From Bacteroidales bacterium (GTDB taxonomy: Bacteria; Bacteroidota; Bacteroidia; Bacteroidales; JAIPAH01), in the NCBI GenBank assembly GCA_021740175.1, contig JAIPAH010000022.1, forward strand, positions 1-33,432: DNA of 33,432 nt. The letters are read 5' to 3'. Position 1 is the stretch's first letter; each line of letters starts with the position of its first letter. Below the pieces are notes generated by a model, which searched no databases, had not been told where the DNA came from, and saw only the letters and a program-made list of their open reading frames with translations. Made by a program: the position numbers and the translations under genes. This document shows positions 23,634-31,749 of the stretch, piece by piece.

Positions 23634-24242
23634 ATGATTACTATTATAGACTATGGGATGGGAAATCTGAAATCTATCCAACGAAAATTCGATAGACTTG
23701 AGATTAAGTCAGAAATCACTTCAAATCCTGAAATAATTCGACTTGCAGACAAGCTAATTCTACCTGGTGTAGGTCATTTCAAAACAGCAATGGATAACTT
23801 AAGGGGATTAAATATTATTAATGCCTTAAATGAAGCGGTAACAACCAAGCAGAAGCCAATTTTGGGGATTTGTTTAGGTATGCAACTTATGACATCTTAC
23901 AGCGAAGAAGGCGGTGTGAATGGTTTAGGTTGGATTGAAGGCGAAGTAAAAAGATTTAATGTTCATGATAAAATCAGATATAAGGTGCCACATATTGGTT
24001 GGAACTCTGTCAATATAGAGTCCCATTCTAAGTTATTAAATAATATCAGTAATAATTATTTCTATTTTATTCATAGTTACCATGTCGATAGTGTAAATTC
24101 TGATAATGTACTTACTTCCACCCGGTATGAATATGATTTTGTCTCTTCTATTTACAAAGACAATATTTTTGGTACTCAGTTTCATCCTGAAAAAAGTCAT
24201 GGAAAAGGAGAGCAACTATTAATTAATTTTGCTAAAATATAG
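23634..24242 (+). CDS. hisH: Glutamine amidotransferase HisH-type subunit (HisH2)
   Basis: A 202-residue class I glutaminase. The nucleophile is Cys80 in GICLGMQLM; the His-Glu pair is His184/Glu186 in QFHPEKSHG. DYGMGNLKS and LPGVGHF are standard HisH blocks. Its place between wbpG and hisF2, with no other histidine genes, indicates it supplies ammonia for the sugar acetamidino modification rather than for imidazole glycerol phosphate. The gap to hisF2 is 2 bases. Confidence 0.92.
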   Translation: MITIIDYGMGNLKSIQRKFDRLEIKSEITSNPEIIRLADKLILPGVGHFKTAMDNLRGLNIINALNEAVTTKQKPILGICLGMQLMTSYSEEGGVNGLGWIEGEVKRFNVHDKIRYKVPHIGWNSVNIESHSKLLNNISNNYFYFIHSYHVDSVNSDNVLTSTRYEYDFVSSIYKDNIFGTQFHPEKSHGKGEQLLINFAKI

Positions 24243-24244
24243 TT

Positions 24245-25009
24245 ATGTATAGACCCAGAGTTATACCTGTTTTGCTTTTAAGAAATTTGGGGCTTGTTAA
24301 GTCAATTAAGTTTAAAAAATATAAATATATTGGGGATCCTATTAATGCAGTTAAGATTTTCAATGATTTAGAAGCTGATGAATTAGTTTTCCTTGATATT
24401 AATGCAAGCAAAGAGAAAAGGTGTATAGATTTAAGTTTTGTGGAACAAGTAGGTAGTGAAGCAAATATGCCATTTGGAGTTGGAGGCGGTATCACTAATA
24501 TTAAACAAATAAAACAAATTTTAAATGCTGGTGCAGAAAAAATAATTTTGAATTCAGGAGCAGCCCAGAGTCTTGACTTAATAAAAGATGCATCTTTGTC
24601 ATTTGGTTCTTCCACCGTATCTGTTGCAATAGACGTTTTTAGCAGCAAATTTAAAAAGGAAAAGGTGTATATTCATGGAGGTAACAAAAGAACAAAATGG
24701 GATCCAGTAACTTATGCTAAGAAGCTGGAGGATTCTGGAGCTGGAGAAATATTAATTAATTCTATTAATAATGATGGTATGATGAATGGTTATGATATTG
24801 AATTAATCAAAAAAATATCAAAGAATGTTACAATACCGGTTATAGCTTGTGGCGGAGCAGGTAGTTTGGATGATTTTAGAACTGCTTTAAGGGATGGATA
24901 CGCATCTGCAGTTGCAGCTGGATCTTACTTTGTGTTTCATGGACCTCGAAGAGCAGTGCTTATCAACTATCCTAGTAAAGTAGAACTCGAGTCATTATAT
25001 AAATTATAG
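24245..25009 (+). CDS. hisF: HisF2/AglZ-type acetamidino modification subunit
   Basis: A 254-residue (beta/alpha)8 barrel of the HisF family: YIGDPINAVKIFN, ELVFLDINAS, PFGVGGGI, NSGAA and CGGAGSLDDF. The histidine-pathway catalytic Asp, normally in IPCLD near residue 11, is Leu here (IPVLLLRN). That substitution is expected for the HisF2/AglZ branch, which only channels ammonia from HisH. The gene should therefore not be read as part of histidine synthesis. Together with wbpG and hisH2 it forms a compact three-gene acetamidino module. Confidence 0.9.
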   Translation: MYRPRVIPVLLLRNLGLVKSIKFKKYKYIGDPINAVKIFNDLEADELVFLDINASKEKRCIDLSFVEQVGSEANMPFGVGGGITNIKQIKQILNAGAEKIILNSGAAQSLDLIKDASLSFGSSTVSVAIDVFSSKFKKEKVYIHGGNKRTKWDPVTYAKKLEDSGAGEILINSINNDGMMNGYDIELIKKISKNVTIPVIACGGAGSLDDFRTALRDGYASAVAAGSYFVFHGPRRAVLINYPSKVELESLYKL

Positions 25010-25039
25010 CCATTGAATTCATCTAAATTTTTTTTTTTG

Positions 25040-25966
25040 ATGATTGAAAAAATGTGTTTACTAACCAATGATGTGGAAACCACCTCCATCTGGTTAAACG
25101 ACCTGAGGGATGCTACCGGCCTGAAAGTTTATCGTGAAGGGATGCCGATATTGTTGGATATCTATAAAAAGCACAATATCAAATCTACATTTTATTTTAC
25201 CGGTTACATAGCTCGTTTAGTCCCTGATATTGTAAAAATGATCATAAAAGATGGCCATGAGGTGGCATCGCATGGAAAATCGCATCTTAAAGAGAATGGC
25301 TTTGATGTTATGTCATTCGAAAGGCAGAAAAGACATCTTGCCGAGACTAAAAAGCTGCTTGAGGATATTTCGGGGCAGGAAGTAATATCTTTCCGTTCCC
25401 CTGCTTTACGGGTCAATGAAGATACAGGCAGAGCCTTAATTGAAACAGGGCATAAAATAGACTCTTCCGTTGCATCGCAGCGATTTGATTTTTTTATGTC
25501 ATTTGGTGGGATGAAAAAACTAAAGTGGCTAACAGCGCCACGTCTTCCTTATCATACTTCACCGGATTCATTATTCACAAAAGGAGATGGTCCTTTGATT
25601 GAGGTTCCTTTATCTGCATTATTTTTGCCCTATGTAGGTACAACCATGCGTATTTTTCCATGGATTACCAATATCCAGCGCCATGGAATTCATCTTGAGT
25701 CTTCAAAAATAAATGGCAAACCCGTAGTCTTTGATATCCATCCCAATGAATTCATCGATGAATCGGATGAACCCCGAAAAATCAATAAGCGCTCTAAAAA
25801 TCCGGTTGCTTATTTATTACAAGACGTTATTAGATCACAGCTAAAAACAAAAAACCTCGGCAAAGACGCTATCCCGCTATATGAGAAAGAGATAATGTTC
25901 TATAAAAATCGAGGGTATCAGTTTTCAACAGTCCAGGAGTATTGCAGGAAGAGTGGGCTATTGTAG
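25040..25966 (+). CDS. Polysaccharide deacetylase family protein (NodB-like)
   Basis: A 308-residue CE4/NodB-homology protein from this ATG. TNDVETTSIW replaces the usual TFDDG metal-Asp block (TNDVE, as in a related subgroup), STFYFTGYIA follows, and GHEVASHGKSHL carries the H-x-x-x-H zinc motif. SFRSPALRVNE is the catalytic Arg/Pro block. It probably deacetylates or hydrolyses an N-acyl sugar of the glycan. The ATG follows a run of eleven T bases; a TTG at 25013 upstream would translate through that run and is disfavoured. Composition is less AT-rich than in the preceding genes. Confidence 0.83.
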   Translation: MIEKMCLLTNDVETTSIWLNDLRDATGLKVYREGMPILLDIYKKHNIKSTFYFTGYIARLVPDIVKMIIKDGHEVASHGKSHLKENGFDVMSFERQKRHLAETKKLLEDISGQEVISFRSPALRVNEDTGRALIETGHKIDSSVASQRFDFFMSFGGMKKLKWLTAPRLPYHTSPDSLFTKGDGPLIEVPLSALFLPYVGTTMRIFPWITNIQRHGIHLESSKINGKPVVFDIHPNEFIDESDEPRKINKRSKNPVAYLLQDVIRSQLKTKNLGKDAIPLYEKEIMFYKNRGYQFSTVQEYCRKSGLL

Positions 25967-26041
25967 GGGAGAAGGTCAGAGGCCAGAAGTCAGAGATCAG
26001 AAGTCAGAGGACAGAGATCAGAAGTCGGAGATCAGAGTTCA
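25966..26041. repeat. CAGAAGTCAGAGATCAG tandem repeat, left of the four-helix-bundle gene
   Basis: A degenerate tandem array of (A/G)GAAGTCAGAG and GATCAGAAGTC words fills the spacer between the deacetylase stop and the next gene. The same words and their reverse complement reappear on the other side of that gene. Confidence 0.75.
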
Positions 26042-26057
26042 GTATTATAATAATTGA

Positions 26058-26447
26058 GTGACTAAGCAAATTAATTCGGCTAAGGAACTTAAAGTCTATA
26101 AAAAATCCTACGAGTTGGCGATGAGGATTTTTGAGATTAGTAAAACCTTTCCGAAAGAAGAGCGATATGCTTTAACAAGTCAGGTCAGAAGATCATCTCG
26201 TTCTGTTTGTTTAAACCTAAGAGAAGCCTGGGAAAAAAGACGATATGAAGCACATTTCATCAGTAAACTGACAGATTGCGACGGTGAAAACAGCGAAACT
26301 AACACAGCATTGGACTTTGCAAAAGATTATGAGTATATCTCTAACGAACTTTATCAAGAATTAGTAAACGAAACCCTTGAAGTAGGCAAGATGCTCGGCT
26401 CCATGATAAAATCGCCGGAATCCTTCATCTTGAAATCTAAGCAATAG
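26058..26447 (+). CDS. Four-helix bundle protein (23S rRNA intervening-sequence family)
   Basis: A 129-residue all-helical protein starting with GTG. AKELKVYKKSYELAMRIFEISKTFPKEERYALTSQVRRSSRSV and NLREAWEKRR are the diagnostic first half; EVGKMLGSMI ends it. The family was first seen in intervening sequences of 23S rRNA genes and is common in Bacteroidota; its function is unknown. It interrupts the glycan operon, has no evident role in it, and is flanked on both sides by the GAAGTCAGAG repeats, like a cassette. Confidence 0.88.
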   Translation: MTKQINSAKELKVYKKSYELAMRIFEISKTFPKEERYALTSQVRRSSRSVCLNLREAWEKRRYEAHFISKLTDCDGENSETNTALDFAKDYEYISNELYQELVNETLEVGKMLGSMIKSPESFILKSKQ

Positions 26448-26520
26448 AGGGCAGAAGTCAGAGGTCAGAAGTCAGAAATCAGCCCTCTGATCTCTGATCT
26501 CTGGTATCCGATCTCTGATC
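26448..26520. repeat. GAAGTCAGAGGTCAG / CTGATCTCTGATCTCTG inverted repeat, right of the four-helix-bundle gene
   Basis: The left arm (GGCAGAAGTCAGAGGTCAG) has the same words as 25966-26041. The right arm (CCTCTGATCTCTGATCTCTG) is their reverse complement, giving a hairpin around AAATCAG. Confidence 0.75.
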
Positions 26521-26577
26521 TATTTATCTTCAATCATCAATTACATAAACAAGCAACTTAAAAAACAACACACAATA

Positions 26578-27387
26578 ATGCGCATCTTCATAATAACCAT
26601 GGACGATCCCGTCCAGACCAAACAATTCATCAAACACATCATCGACAATAGAAAGGATGACATTATCGGCCTGGCCGTGCCAAAAGGGGACAGGTTAACT
26701 TTAAGTAAAGGGAAGTCAAAGTATGAATACCTGATTTCTCTTTTTTTGATTATGGGGCTATGGCATTTTTTAAAAAATGCTTTTATTTCTGTTTTTCACA
26801 AACTTAAAAAGAAAGGAAGTAAAGCAGGTTTTTTTAAAGATCCTACTATTCTCGGGTATGCAAAGGAAAAGGGTATACCAGTTTATGATATAAAAACTCC
26901 AAACAGTAAGAAATTCAGAGAGCACTTAATGACATTGAAACCAGATATTATTATCAATCAGAGCCAAAGTATCATTAAGAAAGAGTTATTGGAAATACCT
27001 GTCATCGGGGTGCTGAACCGGCACAATGCGCTTCTTCCCAAAAACAGGGGGCGGTTAACACCCTTTTGGGTACTATTAAAATGTGAAAAGGAGACCGGGG
27101 TCAGTATACATTTTGTTGAAGAAGGTTTAGACTCGGGAGATATTATTGTTCAAAAGAAATATAGGGTAGAGAAGAAAGATACGTTTAATTCACTTGTAAA
27201 GAAGAATTATGAAATAGCGCCCATCGCTATGTTGGAGGCTATATCATTGTTAGAAAAAGGGCATCGCGATTTTATTGAAAATGATGACAAATTAGCCACA
27301 TACAACTCTACACCGTCACTTAGGGAAGCATGGATATATAGGAAAGGAAGGATGATTAAGAAAAATTATTCGTTTGAAAGCATTTAA
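26578..27387 (+). CDS. Formyltransferase-family protein
   Basis: A 269-residue protein with the Formyl_trans_N fold. NRHNALLPKNRGR supplies Asn147 and His149, and EEGLDSGDII supplies Asp185, 36 residues after His, as in methionyl-tRNA formyltransferase. Unlike the formyltransferase at 6.8 kb it keeps the catalytic Asn. A hydrophobic helix at about 50-63 (YLISLFLIMGLWHFL) is unusual for a soluble enzyme. It presumably formylates an amino sugar of the glycan, perhaps after the NodB-type deacetylase. It is the last gene of the cluster and a terminator follows at 27501. Confidence 0.8.
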   Translation: MRIFIITMDDPVQTKQFIKHIIDNRKDDIIGLAVPKGDRLTLSKGKSKYEYLISLFLIMGLWHFLKNAFISVFHKLKKKGSKAGFFKDPTILGYAKEKGIPVYDIKTPNSKKFREHLMTLKPDIIINQSQSIIKKELLEIPVIGVLNRHNALLPKNRGRLTPFWVLLKCEKETGVSIHFVEEGLDSGDIIVQKKYRVEKKDTFNSLVKKNYEIAPIAMLEAISLLEKGHRDFIENDDKLATYNSTPSLREAWIYRKGRMIKKNYSFESI

Positions 27388-27500
27388 AGCTTTGTTTCTT
27401 ATTGTGGAGTTTATTACCTTAGCAACTCCATTCAGGGTTTATGTTTTTGACCCATAATAATAGAGTTTTAGGGTTAATAATTTTAGAGGTTATGTTGATT

Positions 27501-27532
27501 AAAAGGCCGGAGCAGTGATTTTCCGGCCTTTT
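27501..27532. terminator. Rho-independent terminator of the polysaccharide cluster
   Basis: AAAAGGCCGG and CCGGCCTTTT form a perfect 10-bp stem around a 12-base loop and end in T residues on either strand. It lies 114 bases after the last cluster gene and can act in both directions. Confidence 0.85.
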
Positions 27533-27659
27533 GATAATTTAGCAAGGGAAGTACTTTGAGATAAAAGCTAAGGGCGTAGAAGGGATTGCTTACAATTCAA
27601 TATATAGAGGCAGGATTTAATGAATAGTCAGCGCCTTTATAAGAAGACACGAATTAACT

Positions 27660-27819
27660 AGTGTCCGTCTATAATATCATCGCTTGGATTCACCCCTCTA
27701 ACTCTCCGCCTAGGCGGAAGAACCAATTAAATTATTGGTTGTGTGGGAGTTCTCCGCCTCAGGCGGAGATTAAGGGGTAGCGGGGAGGAAATTAACATTA
27801 GTACGACTTTATAGACAGA
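27660..27819. repeat. MITE-like inverted-repeat element
   Basis: The ends are inverted copies: GTCCGTCTATAATATC on the left, and on the right the reverse complement of CTGTCTATAAAGTC. Inside, ACCCCTCTAACTCTCCGCC (27692-27710) pairs with GGCGGAGATTAAGGGGT (27762-27778), and AACCAAT pairs with ATTGGTT. About 160 bases, no coding capacity. The group II intron begins at or just inside its right end. Confidence 0.55.
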
Positions 27820-29830
27820 TTGCGCCAAGCTAAGCCCGTGAAAAGGGAATTAGCATAGTTCTTTGAAACTTTTCAGCAGAAACCTGTAGGTAACCAATCC
27901 TACCTGGGAAAGCCTAACCAGCCCCAGAACCGAGTGTTGCGTAGTCAGCAGAGATGCTGGCACGAAGCGTACACAGGGAGTACAAAAGCTGTGTGATAGA
28001 GCCTCGAAAATAAAGATAATGTTTTGGTTTTCATTTTTCTGTCTGTGGGAACGAAAGCATAGTAACCGTCAAGGTAAGGGAACTATGCCTGACCGGGGTC
28101 GAAGAGCAGGGCAAATGTATAGATAGGTTTCTACGGGAACTTGGGAGAGCCTCCCGCCTCCAAACGAAAAGTGGTTGATATGGAATGACCACACCCGAAA
28201 ATTCCAGGTTCGCAGGGTACATGGTACCACCTTGCGAACGCTAAGAAAAAGGTAACATCGGATTGGTATCAAAGTCGAGGGAAACCGAAGACGATGAGAA
28301 GGGCGAAGGCAGTCTTAGCATCCCCATAGTACCGATAGAAATCTGGCAAATCAGTCCCATGAAAGCCAGAGAGTAGGGAAGGGAAAACCGGCCGGTCAGG
28401 CCGGGGATGCCTTAAACCGGGACTACATTTTGGAAACATTAAACGTACCAGAGATGTCTAAGAAAATGTCAACAGAAGAAATGCAGATAGCAGCGCGTGC
28501 AAGGAAACACAAAGGCGAAGCTTTGACCAACCTCCATCAGTTCATCGATGAGGGGATACTGCAACGGAGCTATCACAGCCTGAACAAACAAAGCAGTGCA
28601 GGGGTGGACGGCCATAGCTGGCAGAGCTATGGACAGGTGCAAGCCGACCGTTTACCGGAACTGCTGAGCAAGTTCAAGGCAGGTAGTTACAAAGCCCCGC
28701 CGGTGCGGCGGACATATATACCCAAAGGCAGGGATGGGCAACGCCCGCTGGGCATACCGACCATCGAAGACAAGATATTGCAGGAAGGTGTCCGTAGGAC
28801 ACTAACCCCAATATACGAAGAAGACTTTAAGGACTTCTCATTTGGCTTCAGAAAAGGTCGTTCAGCCCATCAGGCCATCAGGTATATGTTTACAGAAGTC
28901 AGTTTTAGAAAGAAGCACTATATCATAGATGCAGATATCAAAGACTACTTTGGCAGTATCAACCACAGTCAACTTCGTGCCTTTCTTGACCGCCGGGTGA
29001 AAGATGGTGTGATACGCAAGATGATAGATAAATGGCTCAAGGCCGGGATACTGGAAGATAAACAATTACATTATCCAACAGAAGGCACGCCTCAAGGCGG
29101 GCTTATTTCCCCGCTGCTGAGCAACATTTATCTGCATTATGTATTAGATGAGTGGTTTTCAGAACAAATCCAGCCATTATTGAAAGGAGAGAGTTTTATT
29201 GTGCGCTATGCCGATGATTTTATATTGGGATTTACCGATGGGAAAGACGCCCAAAGGGTGATGGAGGTGCTACCCAAACGGTTCGGGAAATACGGACTGG
29301 AGTTGCACCCGGATAAGACCCGATTAATCAAACTGGGCGATAAACCCAAAGGTGGCCCGCGGGGATTTGACTTTCTTGGCTTCACACATTTTCTGGGCAA
29401 AAGCCGCAAAGGAAAATGGGTATTGAAAAGAAAGACAAGCCGCAAAAAGTTCACCCAAGCGTTGAACAACATGCGGGGGTGGATATCCCAACATCGGCAT
29501 ACGCCACTCATAGAGCTCATTCCGGCGATAAATGCCAAATTACGGGGGCACTACAATTATTATGGAGTCACCTTTAATAGTCGGATGCTACAGAAATTTC
29601 ACCATGAAGTGTCTCGCATCCTGCACAAATGGATTAATCGCCGGGGAGGAAAGACTGTTTGGAACTGGCAACGGTTTTCCAAACTGATACACCAATGGCA
29701 GCCTTTGCTCAAACCCAAAATCTATCACAGCTATCGTTCAGCGAAATCGGTTTAAGAGGAACCGGATGCGGGAAAACCGCTCGTCCGGGTCTGTGGGGGA
29801 GCAGGATGGCAACGACCTGCTCTACCCGGA
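27820..29830 (+). mobile_element. Group II intron with its own maturase gene
   Basis: The 3' end is clear. Domain V follows the RT stop codon directly (GAACCGGATGCGG, GAAA loop, CCGCTCGTCCGGGTC; about 29758-29792). Domain VI is a GAGCAGG/CCTGCTC stem (about 29799-29822), ending near CTACCCGGAC. The 5' end is inferred near TTGCGCC at 27820, close to the usual GTGCG, followed by the GCTAAGCCC/GGGAATTAGC stem. The 600-base structured leader has no gene. Exact ends are uncertain by several bases. It lies downstream of a terminator, a common location for class C-like introns. Confidence 0.8.
28430..29755 (+). CDS. ltrA: Group II intron reverse transcriptase/maturase
   Basis: A 441-residue intron-encoded protein. 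Reverse transcriptase blocks run from YIPKGRDGQRPLGIPTIEDK through QGGLISPLLSNIYLH to the active-site YADD at 260-263, then LGFT. The maturase X domain (RGHYNYYGVTFNSRML) follows, and the protein ends soon after at RSAKSV. There is no HNH endonuclease domain, so mobility would rely on single-stranded or structured targets. The start is TTG; an ATG at 28454 is an alternative. The frame is intact, so the intron may be active. Confidence 0.93.
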   Translation: METLNVPEMSKKMSTEEMQIAARARKHKGEALTNLHQFIDEGILQRSYHSLNKQSSAGVDGHSWQSYGQVQADRLPELLSKFKAGSYKAPPVRRTYIPKGRDGQRPLGIPTIEDKILQEGVRRTLTPIYEEDFKDFSFGFRKGRSAHQAIRYMFTEVSFRKKHYIIDADIKDYFGSINHSQLRAFLDRRVKDGVIRKMIDKWLKAGILEDKQLHYPTEGTPQGGLISPLLSNIYLHYVLDEWFSEQIQPLLKGESFIVRYADDFILGFTDGKDAQRVMEVLPKRFGKYGLELHPDKTRLIKLGDKPKGGPRGFDFLGFTHFLGKSRKGKWVLKRKTSRKKFTQALNNMRGWISQHRHTPLIELIPAINAKLRGHYNYYGVTFNSRMLQKFHHEVSRILHKWINRRGGKTVWNWQRFSKLIHQWQPLLKPKIYHSYRSAKSV

Positions 29831-30800
29831 CTCACCAGCATGCGCCGAACAGAGTCCCCGCCGTATCTTTAATGTCCATCGCAGCCGCAAGTTGCGTTCA
29901 GGCGGAATACCAGGAATATTAGATGGCGCAGGGGCTACCCTGATGGTTTTTGTGCCGCTCCTGACGGAGCTAATATGCCTGGAAATATATTCTCAATGTA
30001 GCTCTGAAGATAGAATTTGAACTATAACAATAAATCCAACCCCAGACGTATTCCCCTTCTCCTTTGAGGAGAAGAGCCTGTCCCGCTTTGCGGGAGGTTA
30101 GGGGATGAGGTGCTACCCGAATGGCTTTTGTACCGCTCCTGCCGGAGCTCATAGGATTGGATGCCGGACATATTTCTACCATACTTTCGCTCCTAACGGA
30201 GCTAATATGCCTGGAAATGTATTCTCAATGTAGCAACGCCAGATATTAGTATCCTTAGCCCCGGGTTTTAACCCGGGGGCATCGGCCAACACACCATCCC
30301 CCGCCGTAAACCAATCTTCAATCGCAGCCGCAAGTTGCGTTCAGGCGGAAAACCCGGATGTTTGTTTCTGCTTGCCCTGTGAAATTTTTTCCCATTTAAC
30401 AGGGCCTGTCTAGGTCTCAGGAATTCTCTAAAACATAAGTCTACGGCGGTAAAAAGAAGAATGCAATCCAACCCCCGGGTTGAAACCCGGGGCTATTCTC
30501 ATTCAGCCCCTTCAGGGCTATTTGCTATTGGCATTTAAATATAGACACAGAAATATTTTTGGAATCCCGCTATAAAAATGGTTTTTGAGTGCTTATAGAT
30601 GACTTAGAAATAGTTAGTTTTTGGAGCTGCAACAACCTCCGATCGCAGGATCTCCGCTCCGCTCCGATTTGGAATTTGGATTTTCCAATTTGGAATTTCA
30701 ACAACAAGCTCCCCGGAACCACCGAACGCTGTCGGCAGCCCCGGGGAGTTGTTTGCCCCGGCTTTTATGGTGAATCCGGGAAAACCGCCGGGAGTGCATA
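29831..30800. repeat. Gene-free field of palindromic and direct repeats
   Basis: No gene is supportable here. Direct repeats: ATCGCAGCCGCAAGTTGCG with flanking words at 29856-29907 and 30299-30350; CTCCT(G/A)ACGGAGCTAATATG with a following GGAAAT-TATTCTCAATGTAGC at 29953-30003 and 30187-30234, with a third partial at 30113-30180. Palindromes: AGCCCCGGGTTTTAACCCGG at 30257-30280, and its inverted relative at 30472-30493; a CCCTGTGAAAT/ATTTAACAGGG hairpin at 30374-30405; CCCTTCTCC/GGAGAAG and CCCGC/GCGGG stems near 30052-30090; and AACAAGCTCCCCGG/CCGGGGAGTTGTT at 30703-30752. Confidence 0.75.
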
Positions 30801-30835
30801 ATTCCCGGACTTGATGCAACATTTAAACAGCGTTC

Positions 30836-31537
30836 TTAAGTGTTAATGGTTAAACTTTTATTTAATTCTCCGGTTCTAATCTCCTGCGCATTGCCGTATT
30901 TGCGGCGCACCACCAGGGCATAATTCCCCGGGGTTAATGCAGAGGGGATTTGGAACATTAACTTCCCGTCGGTGCGCACCGAGAGCACATCCACCCGCGT
31001 TTCGGTTCCGGCATCTTCAATAAAGAAGATCCCTTCTTCGGCATCGTCGTGATTGTACTTCAGCTCTTCGCCGGTAATCTCGCCGATACCTCCTGGCGTG
31101 AGCAGCGCGTCGGTGGTTTGTGAGTTGTAATCCACAAAGGCCACCAGCTCCGGTTTCGGACGGTTGTGCAGGATCTTCTCGGGACGGCCCTGGCTCATCT
31201 TTTCTTCGAGGAGCGGCCCGGCCGATACGGTTGCACGTATGGTATGACGCGCAGGGTCGAAGCTGTCGGAAGCCCCGTTGAAGACCCCGCGGATACCCGG
31301 CCGTATGCTGACCAGCGGAAGGTTTACATTATTTCCCTCCGACGCTTTGTCGGAGATAACTTCCATAAAAAGAGTTACCACCGCCTGGGCATCCGTGTCT
31401 GTGACCGTCGTACCCCGGCGCAGCATCTCCTGAACAATGGAATCAAAATCCAGTGACGCCACCGGATTTACCCTGGCAGAATGATCATCAGGATCAGTCG
31501 TTATAGGGTTTGGTTGTAAGTGATATTTAACACTCAT
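30836..31537 (-). CDS. HU-like DNA-binding protein with C-terminal DUF4469-type domain
   Basis: A 233-residue protein. The N-terminal half (MSVKYHLQPNP, then ASLDFDSIVQEMLRRGTTV, then TLFMEVISDKASEGNNVNLP) is the Bacteroidota HU-like fold. The C-terminal part (about 130-233; TPGGIGEITGEEL to NYALVVRRKYG) is a beta-rich DUF4469-type domain. A longer frame starts at 31753, overlapping the upstream stop as ATGA, but its first 72 residues are Arg/Cys/Ala-rich and unlike the family, so MSVKYH is chosen. It probably binds DNA; no target is known. The stop codon lies in a sequence complementary to the 5' leader of the upstream gene. Confidence 0.85.
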   Translation of the reverse strand: MSVKYHLQPNPITTDPDDHSARVNPVASLDFDSIVQEMLRRGTTVTDTDAQAVVTLFMEVISDKASEGNNVNLPLVSIRPGIRGVFNGASDSFDPARHTIRATVSAGPLLEEKMSQGRPEKILHNRPKPELVAFVDYNSQTTDALLTPGGIGEITGEELKYNHDDAEEGIFFIEDAGTETRVDVLSVRTDGKLMFQIPSALTPGNYALVVRRKYGNAQEIRTGELNKSLTINT

Positions 31538-31749
31538 ACTATTGAAATTTAGGTTTATAATAGGGTGCCCGGCACAGGCCAAAGCACCATGAATTCGTGT
31601 GAAAAGCATACCATGAGCCCGCCTGTCTTTATCCATGCATGAGGTGGCAGCAGATTGCAACAGCAGTATCGTCAGTAGCTTACGCCTGTCTGCTGATGCC
31701 GCATAACAGCACCGCCTGATGATGGGATAAATGCTCAGTCTCTTTTTTA

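Noticed and set aside
23634-25009. Histidine biosynthesis genes hisH and hisF
   Set aside because: No other his genes, wbpG adjacent, and HisF lacks the catalytic Asp; they belong to sugar acetamidino modification.
29659-30020. Two plus-strand frames over the intron 3' end
   Set aside because: They overlap the maturase end, intron domains V/VI and the repeat field; structure of the RNA explains the sequence better.
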